DNA of 64,000 nt from Pelecanus crispus (lineage: Eukaryota > Chordata > Aves > Pelecaniformes > Pelecanidae). The notes below the pieces were generated by a model. The model was not told the origin of the DNA and searched no databases. It saw only the letters and a list, made by a program, of their open reading frames with translations. Positions 53,601 through 61,779 of the stretch are shown piece after piece (position 1 is the stretch's first letter; every line of letters begins with the position of its first letter). The stretch covers positions 13,929,806-13,993,805 of the forward strand of contig NC_134648.1 in assembly GCF_030463565.1 (NCBI RefSeq). The letters are read 5' to 3'. The position numbers were made by a program, and so were the translations under genes.

Positions 53601-56600
53601 GAACCACAGGTATCTTTATTTCCAGCCAGTTCATTTGGTCATGGTTTCAACAGATGTTTTTGATCACTTTATCTCCTGAGATCTCTGGTCAACTTTTATT
53701 CAGTTTAAATGCTCCTTTTTATTTGTGTTGTGAAGGTTGTTGGGACAGGGATATGACACACGCATGGCCCCCAACTCCAGCAATATAAAGCATCAAATAA
53801 TGACTTCAGAAAAGGAGATATGTGTTGGGCGTGTTACAGCTGTGTGCTGGCAGTGTGCAGCAGCACTAAAGGGACCTGTGGCATAACCGTGGTTCATTAC
53901 TATTTCCCATTTGGGCAGCTGGTTTTGTTTGGTGAGGATAGTTGTTGTGCTGCAAATTACCTCAAGAATGAAATTCATATCTTCATTTATGGTTATCTGC
54001 CACTTCCATGGACTGGAATGCAAGCTGTGTATATAGGGTCAGCTTTGCTTTAGTTAGGCCTTTACTATGTTGCAAGAAGGGAGGGGAAACTATGCATCAG
54101 TGAATGCCTCTCTTGGCATTTGGTGTCTCTAGCTATTGTTGTAAGTCACCAGCTTGTGCTTAAGTATCTTTTAATGATACTTAAAATGATACTTTTCAGT
54201 GAAAAACATTTCCAAGATAAACAAGGGAAAATGCCTGGCTCAGACCCACTAACTCTTGTATGGCCTTTTGCTCTTGAGTGGTCGTTAAAAGATCACCATT
54301 TCAGGTCAAACCACTAACTGCTTTGAAGCTTGCTTTCTCATCTTCTTCAGGTTTATCATCTATATGGTCTGTTTAATGTGGGAAAACTTAGCTGAGATCT
54401 AATTTATGTTGGCCCATGTGACCAAAGAGAGAAGAAAATAATAGTCCTCTCTATCTGTAAAAAGTTCCATCTGCTTATTTCAAAACTAGATTGCCTGCTC
54501 TGCATCATGTCAAACAGAAAATGACCTTAATGCCGGCACCCAGTTTAAACAGCTGGGCACGCTTCATGAGGCTGCTCGCGGCTGGCTCCAGCTCAGCACA
54601 GACTGCGATGCGACTGCTGCCCCCATGGCCGGGACACTTCCAGGAGCTCTTTCCTGGTGGACCTCTGCTGGTATCATAGTGTGGCAGGGTTGCTTGTCTT
54701 GCTGGTCTGGCTTTTTCCTGCCCTCTTCCAGTTGAAATGGAAGAGATCCCCAGGGCAGAAGGAAGTGCTGCTTCTTAACACAAATTTCAAGAGGTACCAC
54801 TGAGACGTGATGCTGACCTGGCCTGTGATCATGGGATTTGCCTTGATCTTTCTCTCCTTCAGCTCACCCTGTTCAGGCAAAATCCCAACAATATAGATCC
54901 TTTTTGCCATGATGAGTCTTCTTGCTCCTTTCCAGATTTGTTATTTCTTCCTTGTCTCTGTGTTAACTGCATTCACAAACAGGCTCCATTTTGTAACTGG
55001 AAAACATATAATTTTTAGAGTTGAATCCTGTGGCGTTAACAGTAGTGAAGAAATGCATGGCAGAAGAGAATTAAACTTAGATCTGTGTTTAGGCACAGGT
55101 GGGTCAAAGGATGCTTCAAAAGTGTATGTGGTGCTGACATGTTCTGTCTCTCTCTTATGTCTTACTAATGGATCAGATCCTGGATGAAGTTGAAAGGAGA
55201 AGGGGAATATCTGCTGCCTTGGTTTATCCATTTATGAGGAGTCTGATGGAATCTCCTTTTCCTGCACCTGGAAAGACAATCAAAGTCAAAACCTTTCTGC
55301 CTGGAGCTGGAAATGAGGTAAAAAGCAACTGCAAATGTTAAAAGTCAAAGCCTCCCCCACACCACTCCAATATCAAACAGCAAAAGAAAAACAGGAGGAG
55401 ACATATGGATACTGCAAGGCATGTGAGGTGGCACACCCTCAAAATGAGCAGTGCAGGAGCTGCACCAGTGTTGATATGCTAATGCTAGTTCCCATTGATG
55501 ATTATAAGCTAATTTATTGTTATGTATGTGTTATTTTATGTTTATTAATGTTATATTTAAGAAAAAAACCACAAACAACACATATATCCTAGTATGCCTG
55601 GCCTAGTGTAGTTCACAGACTACAATGTTGCTGGGCTTTATCACAGTGATAACAAGCAAGTGTAAGTTTCCCATGCTGACTGTACTTGAACAGTTCAGCA
55701 GCTGGTTGTTATTGCAAACCTCATTACTGCTGGTCCTGGCCATGGTAGGAGGAGTGACCGGCGGCATTTAAATGGCTCTTTTTGGCAATAAATGCCCTTT
55801 AACTGCCCCTCAAAGAAATAGTTTATATTTGGAAAAGCATGCCATATAAAAGCTTGTGTGTGTGTGTGTACGCACGCACATATAATAGATTTCATTTCCT
55901 TTTATTACTGACTGAAGTAGCTAGAAGCCTAGGATTATACAACATATGCCTTACTGGAAAATGGCAATATTGGTGCCTTGCTTAAAAAGTTTTTTGTAAC
56001 TTGAGACTTGCTAGTCATTTGCCGTGTCAAATTCTGCTCTCTGCATGTCCTTATGTAAGTATACAGTAGCTCCACTCAGATGGGCAAGCATATAGAGGAA
56101 ATACATTAATGCAGATAGGAACAGAATTTGGCCCAGTTAGTGAAAGCAGGAAAAAAATTCCCCTCTAGGGTTATTGTACACTCCCTAAGGTTAGTTTTAC
56201 AGTGCTATTACTGTTTTTACATTGAATCATATTTTCTCCGAGTGTAATGCCACTGACTTCAATGGAGTGGGCCTGTAATGTCACTTGGTATGAAATGTAA
56301 AGGGTTCCTTGTAGAAGTGACTTGCAAAGCATGTTTAAATCACAAGCATTTTCTTCTGGAGAGGCAACGGAAAACTGAAAGGCTGATTGGCATAACAGTG
56401 GTAAGATCTGATAATGCTTTTTTGATGTGCATATATCTAGGAACCATGGATTTGCAACTTCTCTATCCTCTGCTCAAGCTTCTCAACTCTCCCAGAGAAA
56501 AACATTGAGATAATTCCAAACAAACAAACAACTCTCTTCTGGATGAGCTTTGCTCTCTGTTATGCTAGTACAAATTTGTTATTTAAATGGAATGCACCGG

Positions 56601-58462
56601 CTTAATTAGGAACAGAATCTTGTCCTTCCATTGTGGCTCCTCTGGCCTAAACAAAGATGATGATTAATTGGGAAATACGCAGTATATTTCTTTGCGATGA
56701 GCAGACTGATGCAGAAAGCTTTGCCAGGCAACAGAAAACATCCATGGCATTTGTAAAAGCTGCCATAACTTGCATTGCATGCTACCCTGCAGCAAGATTT
56801 TAGTGCTGGAAGTTTTGCAGTAAAACCAGCTCCTCATGATTCGGCACATAAACATGATTTGAGCTTGCAATCCCAATGCTAAGAAATGGAGGTGGGCACC
56901 TTTACTGAATATGAGAAAGAGGTAGGCAGGCAGCATTTCCCAAGGAGGTATTCATGGTACCCCGTCGCTCCACAATTTGATTCTTACTGCTGTTTGGGGC
57001 AACAGCTGAGTATCTAATACTCTGGCACCATAATGCTTTGTATTTCAGGCTTTAAAAAAAGAAAAAAAAACCCAGCTCTGTACACAAATACTGTTCTAAC
57101 AGTGACTTTCTTTTTACAGTCCTGTGTTACTCATCACAAACAATATTACAACTAAACTGGTATGAACTGGTTTTGTTTGCAGTGTCCTGTGGTCTTGATC
57201 ATATCCTTAAAACAGTGTGTTTGTGAGGAATTTTTAAGGGCTACTTCAGTTTAAACCCAATACAGTATGCTCGTGGAATGTGGTGTCATGTGCATGAAAA
57301 CATAAAAGTGGTCTAAAGCAATAAAGTGATGGTGATTTTTGGACATATGGAAAGAAGGAGAGGTATATATGTTCCTGTTAATACGTCTTCAGAGATTTCA
57401 ACAGAGCTTCAAGTTGTCCAACTTTTCCCCTTTCCCTTCTGTTTCCTCAAATTCCTCAGTAGTTCATCATTTGCTGTCTTGCACTTCATATTTTTCTCTC
57501 TCTGTTACTCTCTTCATGTTATTTTTCCCTCTTCTTTTTTCTGTCCTCCACCTTCAAGTTCCACATCTGAGCATGTCAATTGCAGAGTAAAAGGAAGATA
57601 TAATAAAGGAATCAAGCAAAAGGCATTTGAGAAAAGGAAGGAGAGGGCCTGAGGTCATGGATGAAGTATGAAAATTAGACTTTAAAGGGATATCACAAGT
57701 CACCATCTAAGACCTTGTCCTGACTCCCCAGTTAAGTATATATATGTACATATCTTTATGACAAAAAAAGGTTTTAAACATTATCTAGTGGATTATGCAT
57801 CAAAGAAGAGTGAAAATGAAGTAAATTGGGTTTAAATTTCGCCCAACCTTTAAGTTCAGTTCCTGGCTCCTATCTAAATGTAAATTTGAATTGCTAGCCA
57901 AATTTATAACCAAATTTACCTTGTCTTTATGGCTGGTTTAACCCTGTAAGCTTCCGGCTCCAGTGTTTCCAGTTTGTTACTTGCTTCATACTGTTGACTC
58001 AGCCAAGCTTTACATCTCTGACAGGGTGTTTAGAAGGCAGAATTATGCTTCCCTTGGAAATGACAGCAGATTTAATGTGACAACTGTATTCTGGGAAGAA
58101 GAATGACCAGATAGCGAATTGTGTAATACGCCATTTCTCTGGAGTGCTGTGCCTCCAGCCTCAGTTTGTAAAAGAGAATGGGGGTCTTTCTCTCTGTCCC
58201 CTCAACAGGAAACCATGGAGTGGTGCCGGAGGGTCTGGGCTGGGGTGCCAGGTGCCCCTGGCGCTGTCAGCCCTGACCAGTGATGCTGACTGATGTTTGT
58301 TGGATGTGTTCAGGTCATTGAGCTGCGGCGGCCCATGGACTCGCGCCTGGAACACGTGGACTTTGAATGCCTTTTCAAGTGCCTCAGCGTTCGTCAGATC
58401 ATCAGGATCTTTGCTTCTCTCCTGTTGGAGCGGCGTGTGATTTTTGTAGCAGATAAGCTCAG
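7421..58462 (+). CDS. DENND2B: DENND2B (ST5) Rab guanine nucleotide exchange factor, partial gene: 12 internal coding exons
   Basis: Joined exons: 7421-8638, 12590-12726, 26909-27057, 30341-30553, 33398-33494, 34435-34479, 38759-38943, 39587-39696, 41834-41903, 51148-51225, 55177-55317, 58314-58462. All have AG/GT borders and matching phases, giving about 863 codons without a stop. The product matches vertebrate DENND2B/ST5 as I recall it: a long disordered N-terminus with a proline-rich stretch, two EN-x-YED motifs, a basic RRARRIPK linker, then uDENN and the start of cDENN. Family knowledge: DENND2 proteins promote GDP/GTP exchange on Rabs. DENND2B is reported to act on Rab13 at the cell periphery, and the human ST5 locus was first described as a suppressor of HeLa tumorigenicity influencing ERK signalling. 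The first coding exon (roughly 28 codons in human) and the 3' exons for the rest of cDENN and dDENN lie outside the window. DENND2A, C and D are the alternative paralogs. The N-terminal exon and the YED motifs favour 2B. Confidence 0.96.
10017..10146 (+). repeat. Old direct duplication, copy 1
   Basis: This copy shares a 21-nt identical core beginning TTGAGACCATACAAGTCATC (10021-10041) with copy 2. Further shared blocks follow in order: AGTATTTTGTT, ACAATTCAT, and a TTCAG near the end. Small indels separate the blocks. Confidence 0.7.
10579..10720 (+). repeat. Old direct duplication, copy 2
   Basis: This is the partner of the repeat about 560 bp upstream, in the same orientation. The core identity is at 10583-10603, followed by AGTATTTTGTT, CACAATTCAT and TTTCAG. 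The intervening sequence shows no clear further duplication, so this looks like a dispersed local copy rather than a tandem array. Confidence 0.7.
12305..12435 (+). repeat. MIR-like ancient SINE fragment
   Basis: The stretch TCTCCCTGTCTGCATAATGG followed by GGATAATAATACTTCCAACC and CTCATAA follows the MIR core order (cts tgtaaaatgggg-ataataat-accta-cctcat). MIR copies predate the bird-mammal split and are rare but present in birds. The call is by eye. Confidence 0.6.
12590..12726 (+). CDS. DENND2B: DENND2B coding exon 2 of window: first YED motif
   Basis: This is a 137-nt exon, entered in phase 2 and left in phase 1. The acceptor is AAACTTTAG and the donor is G|GTAAGA. Codons run [20 protein letters not shown] and on through [17 protein letters not shown], residues 407-451. 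The tyrosine in ENAYEDIV (12702-12725) has acidic residues after it, which resembles an SH2-domain docking site once phosphorylated. That reading is inference from the motif. The sequence is almost the same as recalled human ST5, so the exon is under strong constraint although it is isolated between 4-kb and 14-kb introns. Confidence 0.95.
13521..13735 (+). mobile_element. Diverged CR1 LINE fragment
   Basis: The blocks GGAGGGCTACCAAGATAGCC, GCTGGGCTTGTTTAGTCTGG, a CTAATACTGCTTACAAATG block and AAAGGGCAAAC-type sequence follow the order of the CR1 pol 3' coding region (ggagggct-accaagatgat ... ctgggctt-gttcagcctgg). The copy is heavily mutated, has no 3' repeat and keeps no open frame. Confidence 0.55.
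14873..15405 (-). mobile_element. CR1 LINE fragment, minus strand
   Basis: It starts ACAGAATCATAAGG, has a 13-A interruption and then AGGTTGGAAGGGACTCTGG, the complemented CR1 3' end. The complement of the CR1 pol C-terminal region follows, through to an ATCTCCAGTCTGCTGAAGTC-like segment. The copy is old and has lost its reading frame. Confidence 0.8.
16500..16900 (+). mobile_element. CR1 LINE 3' fragment
   Basis: This copy is 5'-truncated. An open frame at 16516-16833 encodes the CR1 polymerase C-terminus, with [36 protein letters not shown] and [11 protein letters not shown]. The typical AGGTCCCTTCCAACC and four ATTCTATG units end the element. It is a relatively well-kept copy. Confidence 0.92.
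17677..17813 (+). mobile_element. Short CR1 LINE 3' fragment
   Basis: About 137 bp remain, from GAAACATTCAAGGTCAGGTT to GATTCTATGATTCTATGAT-type 3' repeat. It is nearly the same sequence as the end of the copy about 0.9 kb upstream and has the same orientation, so it belongs to the same subfamily. Confidence 0.9.
23048..23071 (+). repeat. Uninterrupted C24 homopolymer
   Basis: A run of 24 C is followed by ACC and CCC-containing sequence. The minus strand carries G24, which can form a G-quadruplex. Length from an assembly may be inexact. Confidence 0.9.
26852..26878 (+). repeat. Poly(A)27 run inside the exon 3 acceptor region
   Basis: Twenty-seven A, then CCAACAAAAAAAACCCCCAAAA, sit between the pyrimidine tract (TCTGTTTTTCTTTTCTTAAC, ending 26851) and the splice AG at 26907-26908. 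There is no AG dinucleotide from after 26780 to 26906. TTAAC at 26847-26851 fits a branch-point consensus. Confidence 0.9.
26909..27057 (+). CDS. DENND2B: DENND2B coding exon 3 of window: second YED motif
   Basis: This is a 149-nt exon, entered in phase 1 and left in phase 0 at CAG|GTAACA. It encodes [16 protein letters not shown], then a block ending in [10 protein letters not shown] and PQDRKY, residues 453-501. ENPYEDV (26923-26943) repeats the motif at the end of the previous exon. The acceptor is odd: the last ~57 bases before the AG are nearly all A, with the pyrimidine-rich tract lying further upstream. The protein-level match leaves no doubt about the exon. The exact AG at 26907-26908 is supported because it is the first AG after a long AG-free stretch and restores the GGC codon from the previous exon. 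Confidence 0.94.
27058..30340 (+). other. Intron between exons 3 and 4 (phase 0)
   Basis: This is a 3283-bp intron. Its only recognisable element is the antisense LTR at 29250-29809. The remainder shows nothing I can name. Confidence 0.85.
29250..29809 (-). mobile_element. Solo LTR of an avian ERVL-like endogenous retrovirus
   Basis: The element runs from TGTGGTTTAACCCCAGCCAG to TGAAAACCAGGACA, so it has TG...CA ends, and is about 560 bp. The sequence matches an LTR family I recall as abundant in neoavian birds. On the minus strand a TGACGTCA CRE palindrome (29560-29567) and an ACATAAA TATA-like box just downstream of it are followed by an ATTAAA poly(A) signal (29378-29383), giving U3-R-U5 order on the minus strand. 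It includes a TAA/TAG-rich simple-repeat stretch at 29404-29452. No internal retroviral gene is present, and I could not find a matching target-site duplication. Confidence 0.85.
30341..30553 (+). CDS. DENND2B: DENND2B coding exon 4 of window: basic/serine linker
   Basis: This is a 213-nt exon with phase 0 at both ends (71 codons, residues 502-572). The acceptor is GTTCCTGCAG and the donor is AAG|GTACTG, a weaker +3/+4 context than its neighbours. It encodes a histidine/arginine-rich stretch ([20 protein letters not shown]), a short [10 protein letters not shown] segment, then serine-rich residues and RRARRIPK at the end. This part is well conserved in ST5. It probably forms a flexible, positively charged linker in front of the DENN module and may contact membrane or partners. 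No catalytic residues are visible. As a symmetric exon it could be skipped without breaking the frame. Confidence 0.95.
30554..33397 (+). other. Intron between exons 4 and 5 (phase 0)
   Basis: This is a 2844-bp intron of AT-leaning sequence. Small internal duplications are visible, such as GATTCAAAATAAG twice near 33200-33245. No mobile element or RNA gene was recognised. Confidence 0.8.
33398..33494 (+). CDS. DENND2B: DENND2B coding exon 5 of window: lysine/arginine-rich segment
   Basis: This is a 97-nt exon, phase 0 to phase 1, with acceptor TTATTTTGCAG and donor G|GTATGA. It encodes [20 protein letters not shown] followed by [12 protein letters not shown], residues 573-604. The cluster RGKKRLKK is strongly basic and could act as a membrane- or nucleus-directing patch. 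That is a reading of composition only. It continues directly from RRARRIPK of the previous exon, so the two exons together make an extended basic region just before the acidic micro-exon. Confidence 0.95.
33495..34434 (+). other. Intron between exons 5 and 6 (phase 1)
   Basis: A 940-bp intron with nothing recognisable inside it. Confidence 0.85.
34435..34479 (+). CDS. DENND2B: DENND2B coding exon 6 of window: 45-nt acidic micro-exon
   Basis: This exon has only 45 nt, with phase 1 at both ends, so it adds exactly 15 residues. The acceptor is CTCCTCTGCAG and the donor is G|GTAAGT, a consensus donor. It encodes [15 protein letters not shown], residues 605-619. The ESESDSDD core is a strong casein-kinase-2-like acidic serine cluster. 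It is too short for ordinary ORF detection and was found from splice phase and similarity to ST5. Confidence 0.93.
35480..37240 (+). mobile_element. CR1 LINE copy with broken reverse-transcriptase ORF
   Basis: Three overlapping frame segments encode successive parts of CR1 ORF2: [20 protein letters not shown] and FFASVF near the 5' end, [17 protein letters not shown] and [13 protein letters not shown] in the middle, and [40 protein letters not shown] to the end. The breaks are seen directly: small deletions and a frame change around 35870-35950, a TGA at 36262-36264, and a second frame change between about 36400 and 36417. The catalytic box reads FSDD (36367-36378) where CR1 normally has FADD. 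It has a CR1-type 3' tail but lacks a clean ATTCTATG repeat. The copy is dead. The 5' boundary is approximate. Confidence 0.93.
37316..37411 (+). mobile_element. Second, short CR1 3' tail
   Basis: About 96 bp run from TTAGTGGTGGGCTTGGTAGT through GACTTGATGATCTTAAAGG and CTTTTCCAACCTAAACGATT to a CTGTGATTCTATGATTCTA end. It repeats the tail of the larger CR1 copy 75 bp upstream but is better preserved, so it is an independent 5'-truncated insertion. Confidence 0.88.
38759..38943 (+). CDS. DENND2B: DENND2B coding exon 7 of window: start of uDENN
   Basis: This is a 185-nt exon, phase 1 to phase 0. The acceptor lies after a run of 22 T followed by AATGCTAG. The donor is AAG|GTAAAA. It encodes residues 621-681, beginning [20 protein letters not shown]. 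The segment with [20 protein letters not shown] and then SLKKKPS is the first beta-strand region of uDENN, the module that with cDENN and dDENN makes the Rab-binding GEF fold. It continues into the next exon through YQFPK|LERP. Confidence 0.96.
38944..39586 (+). other. Intron between exons 7 and 8 (phase 0)
   Basis: A short 643-bp intron with no recognised repeat. Confidence 0.88.
39587..39696 (+). CDS. DENND2B: DENND2B coding exon 8 of window: uDENN continued
   Basis: This is a 110-nt exon, phase 0 to phase 2. The acceptor is TTCTTCCCCGCAG and the donor is AACAG|GTAAAC. It encodes [20 protein letters not shown], then [16 protein letters not shown], residues 682-717. The IPQFCFPDA...WLP pattern is the signature uDENN block shared by DENND1/2-type proteins. 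The preceding intron is short (643 bp), which fits a compact uDENN exon cluster. Confidence 0.96.
39697..41833 (+). other. Intron between exons 8 and 9 (phase 2)
   Basis: This is a 2137-bp intron. It holds one minus-strand CR1 (40316-40848) and short T runs at 39832-39846 and 40231-40248. Nothing else was recognised. Confidence 0.85.
40316..40848 (-). mobile_element. CR1 LINE 3' fragment, minus strand
   Basis: The + strand begins TAGAATCATAGAATGATTTC then GGTTGGAAGGGACCTTTAAA, the complemented CR1 3' end. The complement encodes the polymerase C-terminus with [40 protein letters not shown] and [11 protein letters not shown] (40401-40700). It is well preserved compared with the copies near 13.5 and 14.9 kb. 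Confidence 0.92.
41834..41903 (+). CDS. DENND2B: DENND2B coding exon 9 of window: end of uDENN
   Basis: This is a 70-nt exon, phase 2 to phase 0. The acceptor is TTTTCTCCTAG and the donor is TTG|GTAAGT. It encodes (S)[20 protein letters not shown] and RLL, residues 718-741. The [17 protein letters not shown] pattern is the conserved uDENN strand pair found across DENN proteins. Its continuation, [12 protein letters not shown], is 9.2 kb downstream in the next exon. Confidence 0.96.
41904..51147 (+). other. 9.2-kb intron between exons 9 and 10 (phase 0)
   Basis: The flanking peptide continues directly (RRLL|PSGKGP), so no coding exon is missing here. A small tandem of CTCTCATTTTACT-type units is at 45602-45639, and a short GC patch with a NotI site is near 45050-45110. 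No mobile element or RNA gene was recognised. All open frames are short and unmatched. Confidence 0.82.
45602..45639 (+). repeat. Small tandem of CTCTCATTTTACT-like units
   Basis: Three CTCTCATT(TTAC/AA) units lie in a row. This is a low-complexity expansion. Confidence 0.6.
51148..51225 (+). CDS. DENND2B: DENND2B coding exon 10 of window: uDENN-cDENN link
   Basis: This is a 78-nt exon with phase 0 at both ends (26 codons, residues 742-767). The acceptor is CTTTTTACTGTTATCAG and the donor is AAG|GTAAGA. It encodes [20 protein letters not shown] followed by FDLFSK. The [11 protein letters not shown] block with hydrophobic strands and the FSK end is conserved in DENND2 proteins at the start of cDENN. 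A longer frame open across this exon is only read-through from the upstream intron. Confidence 0.95.
51226..55176 (+). other. Intron between exons 10 and 11 (phase 0)
   Basis: This is a 3951-bp intron. It contains a GC-rich, CpG-containing island at about 52840-53120, described separately. The rest is AT-leaning with an A-rich run at 52628-52640. Confidence 0.82.
52840..53120. promoter_or_regulatory. Small GC/CpG-rich patch, possible regulatory element
   Basis: About a dozen CpG sites lie in roughly 280 bp, including CCGGCGCC and CACCGGAGTCGGGC, against CpG-poor flanks. Frames on both strands stay open here simply because stop codons are scarce. No promoter motif or splice donor tied to DENND2B was found, so the role is unknown. 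An old GC-rich repeat is the alternative. Confidence 0.3.
55177..55317 (+). CDS. DENND2B: DENND2B coding exon 11 of window: cDENN
   Basis: This is a 141-nt exon with phase 0 at both ends (47 codons, residues 768-814). The acceptor is ACTAATGGATCAG, with its pyrimidine tract set about 15 nt back. The donor is GAG|GTAAAA. It encodes [20 protein letters not shown], then [20 protein letters not shown] and LPGAGNE. The [12 protein letters not shown] block is typical of cDENN in DENND1/2 proteins. Confidence 0.96.
55318..58313 (+). other. Intron between exons 11 and 12 (phase 0)
   Basis: This is a 2996-bp intron with a short GT/GC dinucleotide tract near 55853-55882. No mobile element or RNA gene was recognised. 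Confidence 0.85.
58314..58462 (+). CDS. DENND2B: DENND2B coding exon 12 of window: core of cDENN
   Basis: This is a 149-nt exon, phase 0 to phase 2. The acceptor is TTGGATGTGTTCAG and the donor is CAG|GTAAGC. It encodes [20 protein letters not shown], then [20 protein letters not shown], then RVIFVADKL, residues 815-863. The stretch from FECLF through [10 protein letters not shown] is the hallmark of cDENN, the central part of the Rab-exchange fold. The split serine codon must be completed by an exon beyond 64000. I looked for the expected continuation (TLSSCSHAV-like) to the window end and did not see it. Confidence 0.96.
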
Positions 58463-58639
58463 GTAAGCAGCAAAGGGACCTGAACCACACGTTCTGGACA
58501 GTACTATCTCTGGATACAAAAAGCTTTATGAAGAGTCCAGAATGGTTGTCAGATGTGAGGATCCTCTCACTGTAGGATTTAAATAAGTTTTACATCAATG
58601 GAAGTTATTTGCCTCAGGTGGGGCACACATTTGCTAGCG

Positions 58640-58765
58640 GTCACTAGCTACAAGCCACTTGTTCTGTCTTACTTTCCTGTCTGTAAAATGGCAATACCAA
58701 TACTTACCTGCTTCATAGTCAGCAAATGTTTGCACAGCGTTTTGAAGCAATATAGTCCTAGCAAT
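58640..58765 (+). repeat. MIR-like ancient SINE fragment
   Basis: TACTTTCCTGTCTGTAAAAT followed by GGCAATACCAATACTTACCT and GCTTCATAGTCAGCAAATG follows the MIR core and 3' order. It lies 180 bp after exon 12. The match is judged by eye. Confidence 0.55.
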
Positions 58766-60929
58766 GTTTCATTGCAGGTTTTGGAACAGAGTACTCATAA
58801 ACAGTAGCAGAGATCGTCACTGAGGTGCTTCACCTTGTGGCCATGCAGTGCAGCCAGGCAGGGAAGTGGGGAGCTGAGAGTTCAGTTGGTTTGCTCCATG
58901 AGGTACAGAAAGTTTATAATGGGGCTAGGTTTCAAATCCTGCACTACCAAACCCATCCAGTGGGAGTGTTAAGAATGCTATTACAGTCCATCCCAACTAG
59001 TTAGGATATTTTTCCTGGTGCTCACATGACCTGAAAACATTTCCTTTCCGAAGCTCCATCTTGGCCTCCTTGCTACATCCTTTCAACATACCTCTTGCTT
59101 CCTTGCCCTTTGATTGCAATCTCCCTTCCTTGGCTCCTCTGAGGCATGAACTCACCTCAAGGTGTAAGGAGTGAGAGTGACAGGTCACAACTCCACATGG
59201 CCTTTACCAAGGAGGTGGGAGCTCTGTGTAGGCTGCACCCCTGCCCCGCAGCAAAGAATCATCCCTTTTTCAGATGCTTGTGTAATCCATACAGAAAAGT
59301 GTGGACATTTTAAAGAAGATATTCTTTGCTGTGGCATGATAAATAATAAAACATGGCAAATAAAAATAAAGTCCATAATTTATTAGACTCAGGAACATCC
59401 AGCGTCTTTTAAAAGGACACGAAAGACTGTATGGGTGGTTAAAAACACAGATGGATCTACCCAAACAAACTCTGTTAAACACTTTATCAGCCCCGACCTT
59501 CTCTGAATGACCGCCAGAAATAATAGCTGCACTTAGTGGCCGCCAGTGTATATAATAGCAAAAATACTTTGCATAGTAAAAGCTTTACAACCTTTAGGGG
59601 AGAATTTCTTAAAGCTGCAGACCCTTCTCAGGTTATAAAGTTACTTCCTTAGCAGTCTTTTTTGTTGTCTAGAACAACAGGAACATTTTATTTCATCCCT
59701 TCCCTTGTCAGTAACCCTTAGTTTGAATGACCATTTGGGATGACTTAATTTCACATAAACTCCTGGTGAGAATTGTGTAGCTAGGCCAGGGTTTCTGCAG
59801 TACTTTAGTAGATCTGTGAGTCACACCATGAATATAAGGGCAGGTGGCTTTTGAAAATACTGTTGGCATGTTCCTTCTGACTTTTTCTACAGCATGCTTA
59901 ATTGCATCGTTCTGTCTGTTTCTATTTTACTGTTCATATAGCAGAATTAGTGGCACCCACAAGTCTGACTGTAACTCAGAATGACTTAGGTCTGCATTCC
60001 TTCAAATGGCACAACGATTTGAGTGGAAAATCACAGAAATGGTACAGAGAAAATGAGGGCTGCGCTGTGCTGCCGCCAACTGTTGCTCTGCTTCGGAGTT
60101 CCCAGTTACACCTTTGTAATGTTGCCCTGGTGTGGCAAAGCACCCCGAGCCTGTGTCCGTGGACTGTGGGCACTGCACTGCGGGGATGGCTTGCTGCAGG
60201 AGACATCCTCAGCTGTGGGGGCTGGGACAGAAAGCTGCCGTTCCCTGGAGCATTTCTCCGGGACGGCTGGCCTAGCCAATGCCATATAACGCTTCTGGGC
60301 ACTGTTCAGAGGAAAGAAGCAACAATTAAACCTACTTTGACAGGCTTAAGGCAGCTTGGCTTGGAAAACAGTCATGTTGCTGATGCTGAGGACTCATGGT
60401 AACCCAGGACTTCATCAGGCAACCAGGGTTTTATACACATTGCAAGCCTGACTGGAAGCTAACAGCTCAGGCTTGCCCATGCAATTTACCTTCTCCTGAT
60501 AGCTGCCTAGTCCTACAGGACTCAGAGCAGAGCCCTGCTTACAGGCAAAGCGCTGCTGCTCTCTCTTTTGGCACACAGAAACAGGGCACCAGGACCAACA
60601 GGAACTAGAAATTACAAAGATCGCTTTCAGTAAACACATATCCAAACATTGTGCTCTTCTGCAAAAACCGTTCTCCGGCAAACTGTTGTTTCTGTTGTGA
60701 GAGTGAGCCATCAGGTTAGGGGCCATTAGCATGTACTTTGAGGAAGGAGAGGATTCAGATTGACCCAAAAGGCTTAGGAGGTTTTGTGGTTGCTCCTGTA
60801 AGAAGGGACAGAACCTTTCTTACAAAAAGTTTATATTCATATACTTTATTATATCCTTATGTACCCTTTATTATATGCATATACTTAGGGTTTTTTTTTA
60901 AATGAGCGTGACAAAATCTGATGTGGTAG

Positions 60930-61045
60930 ACAAGGCCCTGGATTAAGACTTGTGAATCCTGAGCTCTCCTTCTGAACCCTCCGACCTGCTGTGTGACACA
61001 TGCTGGCAACGTAGCCCCTCTTTCTTATCCTTTGTCTGGTCTGTC
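60930..61045 (+). repeat. MIR-like ancient SINE fragment, 5' part
   Basis: CAAGGCCCTGGATTAAGACT, then GAGCTCTCCTTCTGAACCC, then CTGCTGTGTGACACATGC follow the MIR order (tggactgggag ... ctgtgtgaccttgggcaag). The call is by eye. Confidence 0.5.
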
Positions 61046-61779
61046 TGGGATCCTAAACGCTCCAGGATGGAGACTACTTCTTGCTCTGTGTGTGTACACA
61101 GCTCTACTTGATACAGTGTGGCCCCTCTCAGCATGGGGATCTAGGAGGTACTGTAAAATAGAAACTAATAATGAGTCCTTTGACAAAGGCCCAGAGAAAG
61201 TGACAGTGGATTTAAATTCAATACTTACTGAGGTTTTCATGGTTTAAATGGGGATGAAGTCTAAAATGAAACACTCTGGCTTTGAGCTAATAACTGTCTG
61301 TCTTGGAACCTTTGCCTTGTCTGACGTGAATTTTGTTTATGGGCATCTCAGCTGAAACTGAAGGAGTTTACCAGTAATGTAGAAAAAAAAGTGAAATATC
61401 TTACAGGTCCAGTCTGTGGGCCCAAAGAACGAGAGCAGGAAATTAAAAAGATTTTACAAGGGTTTGATTTCTGCATGTACCCAAAAAATAGCTTAGAAAT
61501 AAATGATGTTGAGGTTTAGGCTTCAAACTATGAGATGCAATGGGCTTTTGTGGCTGCCTGTTTAACAGGTCTCCAAGCAATAAATGATTTCACACATTAT
61601 ACAACTTTGGGAAAGTCATGCCTAGTGAAGTGAGATTCATTCAATAAATTGTTGTTTATGGCTCTTATAGTGCCCAGAATGTGAAAATTTATAGTCCTTG
61701 ATCTTTGTGTGGAAGAGGTTGCCATTTTTCAACACAGAAACTGATGCTACCAGCAATGAGGAAAGAATAGTAAAGTTTT

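Noticed and set aside
55853-55882. Possible Z-DNA-forming GT/GC tract as a regulatory site
   Set aside because: It is too short, with no supporting context. It is noted only as a simple repeat within the intron.
59902-60402. 166-codon open frame on the + strand
   Set aside because: There is no recognised domain, no splice or phase link to DENND2B, and the composition follows local GC content.
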